NCBI RefSeq assembly: GCF_000003605.2
Contig: NW_003158224.1
Span: forward strand, 72,402 to 91,459
DNA from: Saccoglossus kowalevskii
Taxonomy: Eukaryota > Hemichordata > Enteropneusta > Harrimaniidae
DNA: 19,058 nt
Reading direction: 5' to 3'
Below are positions 9,468 through 17,952 of the stretch, piece by piece. Within the stretch, counting starts at the first letter, position 1; each line of letters opens with the position of its first letter. The translations under genes were made by a program, and so were the position numbers. Under the pieces are notes generated by a model. It searched no databases and was not told the origin of the DNA. It was given only the letters and a program-made list of their open reading frames with translations.

Positions 9468-9626
9468 CTTTTACACTGATACTTCTTAGATCAGTGATCT
9501 TCATAAGAATTTTGGCAAAAGCATGCGGTTCTGTCGGCCTCCTCCGCCGCACATAGATTCTGAGTGCTTCAAGAAGTGGTTCTTGCATTTTTTCAATTTT
9601 CAGTGGTTCTTCAAGCCCTGAACGAT
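9468..9626 (-). CDS. RAR: RAR exon: LBD helices 9-11 (RXR dimer interface)
   Basis: This exon encodes 52 residues between two split codons (GAT at the start, GGC at the end). [20 protein letters not shown], followed by the [16 protein letters not shown] stretch, is the RAR helix 9-10 block that forms the RXR heterodimer surface and is nearly identical to vertebrate RARs. RRPT in the helix 9-10 loop corresponds to RRPS of human RAR-alpha, a known PKA site, with Thr for Ser. The acceptor is TTATCAG before ATCGTT, and the donor is GTAGTC after AAA G. The 159-base length equals the vertebrate exon as I recall it. It is the best-conserved part of the LBD in this window. Confidence 0.96.
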
Positions 9627-9830
9627 CTGATAAACATGTACAAAGAACGAATGGTTAAAATTAATTCAAAAAAATGTCAAATCAAAGACGTTAAAATTAA
9701 AACATACTTCTGTGCACCCATACATCAGACAGTGCTTTTTTCTGTAGTAAACTAAATCATTCAGATATGCTACCAAGTAAACATTTATGTTTGGCTTCCA
9801 CTCATCTGAACTATTCACATATATATTTTT

Positions 9831-10320
9831 AGTCCCTGTTCGAACGAAGTCCGAAAACGGGGACTTATAATTCGGTCTCCGTTCGTTCGTCCGGAGTCAT
9901 ATCTCAGAATCCCTTGGACCGATTCCGTTCATTCTTTGCATGTGCCTAGTACTTTATGTGGGACATATGCACATGCAGTGGTTTAGCGATTCGATTCAAA
10001 ATGGCCGACTGGCAGCCATCTTGCTTTTTGAAAATGTTGTATTTTGGACATGCTTTGTCAGTTTTCATTCAAACTTGGTACATACATGTACTTTATACAT
10101 GTTAGGATGCATGTCCGTGATAATTTGTTTCAAAATCTGGTCAAGGATGGCCCATTGACAGCCATCTGACTTTTTGGCCTTACTACTATATTTCCACAAT
10201 TTATGTATCATTTTCATCCGTATTTGGCACATACATATCAGTGTGTTTCATAATCAGATCGAAGATGGCCGAATAATGGCTGTTTTTATTTTTGGCCATA
10301 TTACTACTACATGGAACACG
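9831..10320. mobile_element. Repeat element with terminal hairpin and degenerate internal repeats
   Basis: AGTCCCTGTTCG and CGAAAACGGGGACT (9831-9865) form an imperfect hairpin at the left end. It is followed by TCGTTCGTCCGGAGTCATA and three diverged units, about 120-140 bp apart, containing GATGGCC or ATGGCCGAC next to CAGCCATCT. The style resembles dispersed elements common in marine invertebrates. The right end is not clear. Confidence 0.55.
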
Positions 10321-10674
10321 TGTTTTGATGTAAATAAACAATCTGTTGTATACGCCACTTGGAACTCAAGTTTCAAGGACACGCTCGCAACAACCCCTTC
10401 GCTTTAATATGACGAGCACAAAGAGAACTTTCAAAAGTTTTGACGGGTACTGTGTTATTTTCAATGACTTGTCTAAATTAATGCACTCAAGATTTTCACC
10501 ACCAGTTCCCTCTTTTCATCACAAAATAGTCTGCACTTCCCGTCTGAAGATTAAGACAAAAATAGCCAAATTTTTTGAGTAAAATCTGAAAATTTACTAA
10601 AACTTTATTTTCGGAAAAATTAAAGAAACATTCGAAAAATTGTTAACACGAAAGTCTGATGATGAAAAGGTTAA

Positions 10675-10850
10675 TACTGTGGAAAGCTTTTTCGGCGTTT
10701 TGTATGGAATTTATTTTCACTGATTTTTGATGAGTTTAATGTGAAATATAGGAAAAAAAGTATATTCACTTGATTTTATTTTCACGGAATCATCCCTTCA
10801 GCGAAAATAGCGAAAATATATTCCAAGCGAAAATAAAGTATTCTACAGTA
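10675..10850. mobile_element. TA-flanked MITE, copy 1 (internally deleted)
   Basis: It begins TACTGTGGAA and ends TTCTACAGTA. The right half is nearly identical to 12863-13077 (under ten differences in about 140 bases). It lacks about 40 bases of the left arm present in copy 2. The TA at each edge fits a mariner-type target duplication, although TA may simply be part of the inverted repeat. Confidence 0.75.
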
Positions 10851-10964
10851 TAACAAATGTTTTTGTTACATTCTTACTTTTAGTGTCTAAGAGTTGGTCT
10901 CAGGAATTTGCAAACACAATGTGTTTTAAGTGAATTACAGAACTAGAAATATATGGTAACTTAC

Positions 10965-11169
10965 CACCACTAATGAGACAAATCGCTGATAACAGAGCTA
11001 GTTCTGTATCATCAAGATTAAGGCTACTTATTTGTTGGGCAAACTGTCCTATCGTATCCATTAAGGTTCCAAAACCTCCTGTTTTTAGTTGCTTATTGGA
11101 CAATGTTAAACCCGATGTGAAAGTAACGCTTCCGTCATCCCTGTTGAATCTGTAACTGATCCTGAGAAC
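10965..11169 (-). CDS. RAR: RAR exon: LBD helix 5 to helix 8, retinoate-anchoring residues
   Basis: This exon encodes 68 residues plus one base and begins VLRISYRFNR. Arg3 and Arg7 align with R274 and R278 of RAR-gamma, the second being the carboxylate anchor. Thr18 replaces the anchoring Ser (S289), a conservative change that keeps the hydroxyl. TGGFGTL matches NAGFGPL and keeps the pocket Phe. LLSAICLISG matches LLSAICLICG. The stretch between, DTIGQFAQQISSLNL, is more divergent than the rest. The acceptor is ATTAACAG before GTTCTC, and the donor is the strong GTAAGT after GGT G (phase 1). The 205-base length equals the vertebrate exon as I recall it. Confidence 0.96.
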
Positions 11170-12109
11170 CTGTTAATAAAAAAAAATATATATTAATGTT
11201 TTACTTTCAAAGAAAATGGTTACAAATATTGCAGATGGATGAAAAAAACACAGGTGCAAAGGCTCTTTCATACTACTACATGAAATGAAGCTAGAACTGA
11301 ATAAGATGTGTATACTTTGTATCCTATTTCACTTTGTTGCTAGATCTACAAAACTGAGCACAAAAATATAGTATACATTCCAAGTCTGTGAAATGGTGAA
11401 CTTGAAAATGTTTTGTAGTATTCAACATGTTTGTTATTGTAAATTTCATATTTGTAAAATCATTGAAGTTTAGTTCTATTGTGTGTGGACATTAAACTTT
11501 AAGGTGAACACGCATCTGACTGGAATTTCCAGGAAATTGAAAAAGTTAAAAGCATGATGAACCTAAGTTTGTATTTATGATCACCACAATAAGGCTTAGG
11601 GTATGGGGAAATCAGTCGTTCAGGTTCGATCTTTTTTTATTTGCTCTTTGTTGATTATTTGAGGGAACCTTGTACTATGTATTTTGATGAGTCAGGTTGA
11701 TATAATGGCGAGACATGTTTAATTTCATTGAATTTTAAGTATTTTAATGAAAGACAATATTGTTTTCACTAGATACATGAACAGCTTAATTAAACTGTAA
11801 TAGGACTGCAATATAATAGACGTGTGTGTGTGTGTGTGCAGTGCTACATAGAATCCAGTTCTGCATTTTATAGGCAACCAACTTCTATGTTATTTCGGCA
11901 TGGCCTTGGCATCACCTAATGTATACTTGCTGTGTGAACACACTTTTTTTACAGTACTTTCACTATAATACAAATCGGCTGTTTATTTTCATTTTTTTTT
12001 CAAAACAAATGACCTTGCGCATAGTTAATAACAGAGTGTAATACTTTGTTACTTTGTTTGCATGATTTGGAACAACTGGAAGCGTTGACATGCCATAAAA
12101 GTCACCTAC
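11170..12109 (-). other. RAR intron within the LBD
   Basis: 940-bp intron from GTAGGT to ATTAACAG. It contains a short TG microsatellite (about 11822-11838). No gene or dispersed repeat is recognised. Confidence 0.85.
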
Positions 12110-12295
12110 CATAATTTCTAAACATGCCGCTTTCAGTAACGTGATTTGGTCTGGTGTCGTCAGTTGCAGAAATCCAGGAAGTTTTTTGGCGAACTCAACG
12201 ACCATAATGATTGCCCTTGACGACATGTCTGTTACATATTGAAACATAAGTAAATCTGTATCGCTTCCCGTCTTCGGAACTAAAGGATCGGCAGC
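12110..12295 (-). CDS. RAR: RAR exon: LBD helices 1-5 with nuclear-receptor signature
   Basis: This exon encodes 62 residues, phase 0 at both ends. It begins AADPLVPKTG, a divergent linker, and then runs into DLLMFQYVTD, which aligns with DLWDKFSEL of helix 3. The LBD signature FAKKLPGF...DQITLLKAACLE is complete. Lys37 and Lys55 of the exon, 18 residues apart, correspond to the coactivator charge-clamp lysines K244 and K262 of human RAR-alpha (numbering from memory). Pocket positions differ from vertebrates: Phe for Trp and Val for Phe at the start of helix 3, and Ala for the Cys of TKCIIK. The acceptor TTTCAAG follows a long T-rich tract, and the donor is ATG then GTAGGT. The exon is 186 bases against 177 recalled for vertebrates. 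Confidence 0.95.
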
Positions 12296-12862
12296 CTTGA
12301 AACAAATAATAAAAAAAAATGGTCAGGACAAGGAATAAATGAAACATTAACCATCAATGAAACAGACCCCAAAAATGACTTGGGTTCTGGTCGCTTTTTC
12401 ATCCTAAATATGTATGATAAATTGGATTTCATCTTTTCAATCAAGAAAAAGGTTATTTTGTACCAACATTTGACACACAAGAATGTCCAAAATTTGAAAA
12501 TGACATACCTAATTAGATTTTGATAAAAATTTAATAATTCAGATCATGCATTTCCATGGTAACCAGCAAATAATTTTGGGATAATTTAGCCAACCTGATG
12601 ACCTAGAAACCCTTTTACTCACACTATCAAATTCTGTGACCATCCACAAAACTGACCTGTTCAAAATCCAGAAAACTGTCCAAACAGTCAAAATGCTGAA
12701 ATGATTTCATTGCAAATTGGGAATCAGGAAATATCCAAATTAGGTGATTAATAAGCATAGATTAATACTCCAACCCCTGCAGAACCTTTTTGTGCATATC
12801 AATAGTACAGTAAATTGTAGCATAAAATAATCTATCAGTTAATAACTCATGGTACTGCAGAC

Positions 12863-13077
12863 TACTGTGGAATACTTTATTTCGGCTGGAATTAATTTTC
12901 GCTGAAAAGGCTTTTTGGGCGTTCTTTGTGGAATTTATTTTCACTGATTTTTGGATGAGTTGAATGTGAAATATGGGAAAAAAAGTATATTCGCTGGATT
13001 TTATTTTCACGGAATCATCCCTTCAGCGAAAATAGCGAAAATAAATTCCAAGCGAAAATAAAGTATTTTTTACAGTA
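12863..13077. mobile_element. TA-flanked MITE, copy 2
   Basis: It runs from TACTGTGGAATACTTTATTT to AAAGTATTTTTTACAGTA. The arms are long imperfect inverted repeats containing CTTTATTTTCGC and GCGAAAATAAAG, with the motif GCGAAAATA repeated near the right end. It is 215 bp and non-coding. It appears the more complete of the two copies in this gene. Confidence 0.8.
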
Positions 13078-13553
13078 CCTTGGTGAACATAATGTTTTTT
13101 CAGCTATTTCAACTAAATTATGCTAATTCAATATGTAGCGAATTTAGAATAAAGTATTGAAATTGTTAGCATTTTAGCTAAATTAAAATTCTGTTAATTC
13201 ATTCATTGGGTCAAATTCACTAAAATGGCATGTAGCTATCTCAATGTGTTTTACAGTATTTTAAAATATAGCAAACTCTTGTGTCCGAGGGACATCTGAG
13301 CATTTGCACTTCTTACCCAAATGTTCATTGACAGGGACACAATTGTCATAAACTAGGTGTGCATTTCTATTATCGCATGTAATTTTGTTACTGATTCAAT
13401 GGTAAATTTTGCGGATGAGAAAATTTCTAACTGTTCCAACCCACAAATACTGGTCTGAGGGTGAACTTAGAAAATGTGACATATTCAACGGAAAAATCAC
13501 CTGCAGCAAAGATAATCATGTATACACAGTCAATAATAGGAGAATATTCAGAT

Positions 13554-14048
13554 GTGCCCTCTAGTGGCTGCTGCATTGGTATTCTTTTGTTTATTCAATA
13601 CCAAAAAATTACTTCTGAGTAAAAGCATATCACTTGAAAAAGAATTCGTCTAATTTTGTTTCATTGTTATTATTATCACATACATATATTATATATATTA
13701 TATTAACATTACATAGTTGTAATTTCGTTTTTCATTTAAAAATTTAAAGAAAACATTATGATAGTCAGAAAACAGACACAAACGTGTATCTGTTCATTAC
13801 TTGCCATAACAGTGCCCTCTGCTGGTGGCAATGACATTTAGTCTCAGTTTTGACACAGAGGGCGCTGACATAATTTGTATCCTTGCAATGACTTGCTTTA
13901 TATAATAAGAAAACAGACAAACACGCAACTGTTCATTATAGTTGCTATTCCCGAGTAAAATCACACAACACCCACAAATAGATGATAATAGCGCCCTCTA
14001 CTAACAATAATGGGGCATCAATTCTCAATTCAAACACAGAGGGCGCTA
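13554..14048. repeat. Inverted GCGCCCTCT repeats resembling CTCF motifs
   Basis: GTGCCCTCTAGTGG (13554-13567) and GTGCCCTCTGCTGG (13812-13825) both fit the reverse CTCF core SYGCCMYCTRSTGG exactly. CAGTGCCCTCTG (13810) faces CAGAGGGCGCTG (13856), and TAGCGCCCTCT (13989) faces a perfect AGAGGGCGCTA (14038). The last two pairs also share sequence to their left (AAACAGACA, TGTTCATTA), so they look like a diverged tandem duplication. Confidence 0.75.
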
Positions 14049-14614
14049 TGACACTATATTGTTTCCAAGTGCTATGTTTCTCTTTCACAACACAATTATT
14101 TTAATTTGAGCAATTTTGGGTGAACACAAATTTCATAGGCACATTTCAAGTAGGCGTCAACATGTCAAATAACTGTGCACAGCCAAAAACAGGATTTTTT
14201 TTTCTCAACATTATTATCAAAATGTCTCACAGAAACATTTACTTCAAAATCTGATTGTTCTCTTATTTACAAAATGGAGACAGGAATTTGAAGCAATATC
14301 ACATCAAGTCAAAGTAATAAATTGCATGAACAGTTCCCTGCAAAATATGCATTCAGAGATATTGAAAAATATATCAGTCCACCCTAGATCAAGATTGAGT
14401 CTGGGATGGAACATTCAAATTGACTTAAAGCAAGAATACCACCAAAAAAAATAATCTTTTCCAAATACTCCCAGCAATGACCATTTTGGTTGGGATTTGA
14501 ACGAAACTGGAAAATCTTCTTAGAAATATTTTCCTTTCTACAGTAAGCAATTGGCCAGTCATCAGAAGTTGTTTGGATAAAGCCACCATTAACTTTGGAC
14601 TGTTTGGGTTGATA

Positions 14615-14806
14615 ACCAATCAGAATATGCTGATTCATGTTATTCAGTTAACCAATCAGAAGACTTGTACCATCAGAATATGCTGATTCATGTTATCCAG
14701 TTAACCAATCAGAAAACTTGTACCATCAGAATATGCTGATTCATGTTATTCAGTTAACCAATCAGAAGACTTGTACCATCAGAATATGCTGATTCATGTT
14801 GTTCAG
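14615..14806. repeat. 53-bp tandem repeat, about 3.6 copies
   Basis: CAGAATATGCTGATTCATGT starts at 14621, 14674, 14727 and 14780, exactly 53 bp apart, with very few differences between copies. Full units also contain TTAACCAATCAGA, an exact CCAAT motif. Its high identity suggests recent expansion. Confidence 0.95.
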
Positions 14807-15167
14807 AAACACACAAATTTAAGAATCATATGAAGTCTTGAATATAAAACATGAAGTGAAAAAAACAACAAAATGGCAATAAAAATGAAAATGATTTTTT
14901 AAACAATATATTCAATGTTAATAGTTAACTGTGCCATGACTACTCAAATTCACCCCTATTTCTAATAATGGGATGAACCAATCTACAAAGTAAACCATGA
15001 GATCATGCCAAGAGTCGAAGTCAAGCAGGGGTTGGAGGTTAGAATCAATGCACACATAACTGAGATGCGTTTCTTTCATCTATAATAATTGGCTACCAAT
15101 GGCACAACTTGGTTTGGTTAGGTGTTCCATTATACAAAGGGGATTAAGGAGCAAGATCAAAAGGTAC

Positions 15168-15221
15168 CGTGATTATCGGCAGGACATCAGCCCCTACTCC
15201 ATCAGTTCGTAGGTTGGCAGG
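15168..15221 (-). CDS. Possible extra 54-bp RAR cassette exon (uncertain)
   Basis: On the minus strand a pyrimidine-rich stretch ending TTGCTTACAG precedes CCTGCCAACC, and 54 bases later GTACCT follows ATCACG. The stretch is open in the RAR frame (18 residues, PANLRTDG at its start, ending PIIT) and is phase 0 at both ends, the phase of the flanking exons. It could therefore be included or skipped without changing the frame. Against it: the donor GTACCT is weak; known RARs, as I recall them, have no exon here; and the protein aligns in length with vertebrate RAR without it (23 residues against 22 between the FP and DL landmarks). An earlier weak donor (GTAGGG) would give a 24-base exon. It is most likely optional or spurious. 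Confidence 0.25.
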
Positions 15222-16130
15222 CTGTAAGCAAAATGTAAGAATAAGAAATAGCAAGATTTTGTTCATCTGTATCTTGTATGGGCAAATGATGAAAGAGGTG
15301 ATAAACCTGCAGTGTAAGTGTAGACACAGGTTGCTCACCCCTTCCACCAAATGGAATGACCTACCATGTGCAAGGAATGCTGGGAAAGGTTTTGACAGCT
15401 CTGGGATTATATAACTAGAATAGAATAGGAGGAAAGGGGAGAGAAGAGGGTGGAAAGAATGCGACAGAACTAATAAGTACAGATCAAAGATTAAGTAAAA
15501 CAGAGATTGGAAAGTAGCAGAAATAGATTTTAACAAAGACAGAAGATTTCTTTTTTTTAAATTTTCCCCCAGAAATTACAAATTTCCTTGCACATATAGG
15601 TATGACACTCATTAAAATAAACCTTGCCACCCCCATAGCTTAATACAATAACCCACTGTGCTTTTTAATTCTTAAATTAGCAACTTCCTAGTGCACCCTT
15701 TTACATAATTAAGGAGTTAATGTTCTTGCCAGAAAATTTCTTTTTTTTTTGTATTTTTTACATAAACATAATTAGACATAGTTCATAATCTTCCATGTAT
15801 CAATTTAAAACATATGGAATTTATATAAGCGCTAAAAAGGTTTACATATTTATCAGGAATCCACAAGTTTCCTGAATTTTTAGCTTGTTATTTTCTTCAT
15901 CCTTTATGCATTCAAGGTTGGTACCATGAAGGTTTTGTTTCATTATCTGGTGCATATGAATGAGAATGTATTTCTTTTTTATAAAATTGTTTAGGCAAAA
16001 ACTACCCTGGAGATAACATAATTGGTGGCAAATTTGAGTACTTTATTAAATATACTTGGTCACCCTTTAACACAACATAGTTTACCCCCCACCAACATAT
16101 ATAGGAGAAATGAATTAACAAACTACCTAC

Positions 16131-16285
16131 CACTTTGAATCCTGGTTTTGGTGTATCCTTGGGAAACGTTTCAATGTGAGCCTTAATCACAATATCCATG
16201 ATATGCTCCATCTCAGTATTCATTTCTAGACTTTCTGTCACTTCATGCTTCGCCTTTCTTTTCTTATTCCGATCATTCCGCACAC
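16131..16285 (-). CDS. RAR: RAR exon: hinge and start of ligand-binding domain
   Basis: This exon encodes 51 residues after a split codon. The split codon reads TGT, giving SKE-C-VRNDRNKKRK across the junction. VRNDRN is a RAR hallmark just after the DNA-binding domain, and the KKRKAK cluster is the expected nuclear-localisation and DNA-contacting extension. The segment EMEHIMDIVIKAHIETFP aligns with LBD helix 1 (vertebrate form ending KAHQETFP). It is followed by KDTPKPGFKV in place of the vertebrate LCQLGKYTT stretch. The acceptor is TATAG before GTGTGCGG, with a weak pyrimidine tract. The donor is GTAGGT after GTG (phase 0). The exon is 155 bases against 161 that I recall in vertebrates. 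Its acceptor lies only about 50 bp from the edge of a 1.1-kb minisatellite in the intron. Confidence 0.94.
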
Positions 16286-17662
16286 CTATAGTAAATGGAG
16301 CCGAGTATTAATAAATGAATTACATTCCATTTACTCACCATAAAAGCTCATCCATCCATTCACTCACAAACCCACCCACTCATTCACATACCCGCCCACT
16401 CACTCACTCACAAACCCACCCAAACCACTCATTCACTCACTTACAAACTCACACATTCAGTCACAAACCCACCCAACCACTCACCAGCCATCCATTCACA
16501 CACCAGCCCATTCATCCACTCACAAAACCACCCATTCATTTACTCAAAAACTCACTCACAAACCCATCCACTCATTCACATACCCACCAACTCACTCACT
16601 CACAAACCCACCCATCCACATACCCACCAACTCACTCACAAACGCACCCAAACCACTCACTCACTCACTTACAAACCCACCCATCCACTCATTCACATAC
16701 CCACCAACTCACTCACTCACAAACCCACCCAAACCACTCACTCACTTACAATCTCACATTCACTCACAAACCCACCCATCCACTCATTCACATACCTGCA
16801 TGCCCACTCACTCACTCACTCACAAACCCACCCATCCACTCATTCACCTACCTGCCCACTCACTCACTCACAAACCCACCCAAACCACTCACTCACATAT
16901 CTGCCCACTCACTCACTCACTCACAAACCCACCCATCCACTCATTCACATACCTGCCCACTCACTCACTCACAAACCCTCCCAAACCACTCACTCACTTA
17001 CAAACTCGCATTCACTCACAAACCCATCCAACCACTCATTCACATACCTGCCCACTCACTCACTCACAAACCCACCCAAACCACTCACTCACATATCTGC
17101 CCACTCACTCACAAACCCACCCATCCACTCATTCACATACCTGCCCAAACCGCTCGCTCACTCACTCACAAACCCACCCAAACCACTCACTCACTTACAA
17201 ACTCACATTCACTCACAAACCCACCCAAACCACTCACTCACTTACAAACTCACATTCACTCACAAACCCACTCATCCACTCATTCACATACCTGCCCAAA
17301 CCGCTCACTCACTCACAAACCCACCCAAACCACTCACTCACTTACAAACTCACATTCACTCACAAACCCTCCCAAACCACTCACTCACTTACAAACTCAC
17401 ATTCACTCACAAACCCACCCATCCACTCATTCACATACCTGCCCAAACCACTCACTCACAAACCCACCCATTCACTTATCAGCAAGCAAAATTTGAGATA
17501 TGTAGAAACAATTTCATTATAAAAATAAGTATTGAAATGCAAATTTTGGCCTTTACATAACAGACATTTTTTTTTTCAAAATTTGCCCTGCAACCACTAT
17601 TTTTGTATTTTACACTATCCAGCTTGAATTTCTAATGTACACCATAATAATAAACTTCTTAC
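16286..17662 (-). other. RAR intron between DNA-binding domain and hinge exons
   Basis: 1377-bp intron from GTAAGA to TATAG. Most of it is the minisatellite at 16330-17490. The remaining 170 bases beside the donor show nothing. A TATTAAT-like branch-point candidate lies near 16306-16312 on the minus strand. Confidence 0.85.
16330..17490. repeat. 1.1-kb C-rich minisatellite (CACTCACTCACAAACCCACC type)
   Basis: The array is built of short units such as CACTCACTCACAAACCCACC and CACTCATTCACATACCTGCC in varying order. In the right part a higher-order unit is visible: ATTCACATACCTGCCC recurs at about 17131, 17282 and 17429, 151 and 147 bp apart. Because the units lack stop codons, two plus-strand frames stay open for hundreds of codons of Thr/His/Ser/Pro. 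These are artefacts inside a RAR intron, not genes. On the transcribed RAR strand the array is G-rich, with GGTTTGGGTGGG units. Confidence 0.95.
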
Positions 17663-17804
17663 ATTCTTTGGACATTCCGACGTCAAAACATTTCATAAGT
17701 CGACAGTATTGACATCGGTTGCGTGTCACTTTGTTTATCACACATTTCTGTTCTCTGTGACATGTATATTGCATATTCTTTTGAATACTTCTTCTGAAAA
17801 AACC
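17663..17804 (-). CDS. RAR: RAR exon: second zinc finger of the DNA-binding domain
   Basis: This exon encodes 47 residues plus one base, beginning [10 protein letters not shown] and ending DVGMSKE. The second C4 zinc finger is complete: cysteines at exon residues 15, 21, 31 and 34 give the C-x5-C-x9-C-x2-C spacing, and [12 protein letters not shown] is the nuclear-receptor signature. The opening GFFRR is the end of the P-box recognition helix, whose EGCK half lies in the missing upstream exon. The splice acceptor is TTTCAG before GGT, preceded by an uninterrupted CT repeat. The donor is GTAAGA after GAA T (phase 1). A Met replaces the usual Gln in RLQKC of vertebrate RARs. The 142-base length and both phases match the vertebrate exon. 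The sequence is too RAR-like for another NR1 receptor to be likely. Confidence 0.96.
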
Positions 17805-17830
17805 CTGAAACGAGAGAGAGAGAGAGAAAT
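17805..17830 (-). promoter_or_regulatory. CT-repeat polypyrimidine tract of the zinc-finger exon acceptor
   Basis: On the RAR strand a CTCTCTCT microsatellite (GA repeat on the plus strand, about 17812-17827) is followed by GTTTCAG and the exon. The repeat itself forms the polypyrimidine tract. Confidence 0.8.
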
Positions 17831-17952
17831 GTACATAATTATACATTTTATGTGATGAGAAATGAATATAATATGAACAAACAAACGGGTGGGGTACAGG
17901 GCCTACAGGGCATATTGCAGCAGTTTGACAGTCAAGACAGTGAACATCAAGT

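Larger units (their letters stand above)
9627..10964 (-). other. RAR intron between LBD exons
   Basis: 1338-bp intron from GTAAGT to TTATCAG. It contains the repeat at 9831-10320 and the MITE at 10675-10850. The remainder shows nothing recognisable. Confidence 0.85.
12296..16130 (-). other. Long RAR intron between hinge and LBD
   Basis: 3835 bp from GTAGGT to TTTCAAG. It contains the MITE at 12863-13077, the CTCF-motif-like inverted repeats at 13554-14048, the 53-bp tandem array at 14615-14806 and the uncertain exon at 15168-15221. I see nothing definable in 12296-12862, 14100-14600 or 15230-16130. Confidence 0.8.
8390..17804 (-). other. RAR: Retinoic acid receptor gene, partial (5' exons missing)
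   Basis: Gene-level entry for the six coding exons described one by one below. RAR is a nuclear receptor of subfamily NR1B that, as a heterodimer with RXR, binds paired RGKTCA half-sites and switches between corepressor and coactivator complexes in response to retinoic acid. The exons splice in frame (1134 bases including the stop, 377 residues) with intron phases 1, 0, 0, 1 and 1. The exon lengths are 142, 155, 186, 205, 159 and 287. I remember 142, 161, 177, 205 and 159 for vertebrate RARs, so three internal exons are identical in length. No frameshift or internal stop is present, so the gene looks functional. The first zinc finger (ending ACEGCK in known RARs) would be encoded upstream, and I find no trace of it between 17805 and 19058. 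Introns are about 1.38, 3.84, 0.94, 1.34 and 0.79 kb. Confidence 0.95.

Noticed and set aside
10900-10964. Reading the LBD exon at 10965 further into the intron
   Set aside because: A strong GTAAGT donor at 10964-10959 and the exact 205-base vertebrate exon length end the exon at 10965.
11600-11640. GGTTCGATC resembling a tRNA B box followed by T residues
   Set aside because: No matching A box or cloverleaf is found upstream, so neither a tRNA nor a tRNA-derived SINE is supported.
15169-15414. Plus-strand 81-codon frame with a WNDLP phrase recalling the C-terminus of LINE reverse transcriptases
   Set aside because: Only a few residues match, there is no RT or endonuclease domain nearby, and no poly-A or microsatellite tail is seen.
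15144-15536. Minus-strand 130-codon open frame covering the micro-exon candidate
   Set aside because: Only the 54 bases between the splice signals could be exonic. The rest is hydrophobic low-quality translation of intron with no family resemblance.
16315-17522. Two overlapping plus-strand open frames of 393 and 240 codons rich in Thr, His, Ser and Pro
   Set aside because: They are translations of the minisatellite, which has no stop codons in its units. They are antisense to RAR, have no recognisable domain, and lie wholly within a RAR intron.
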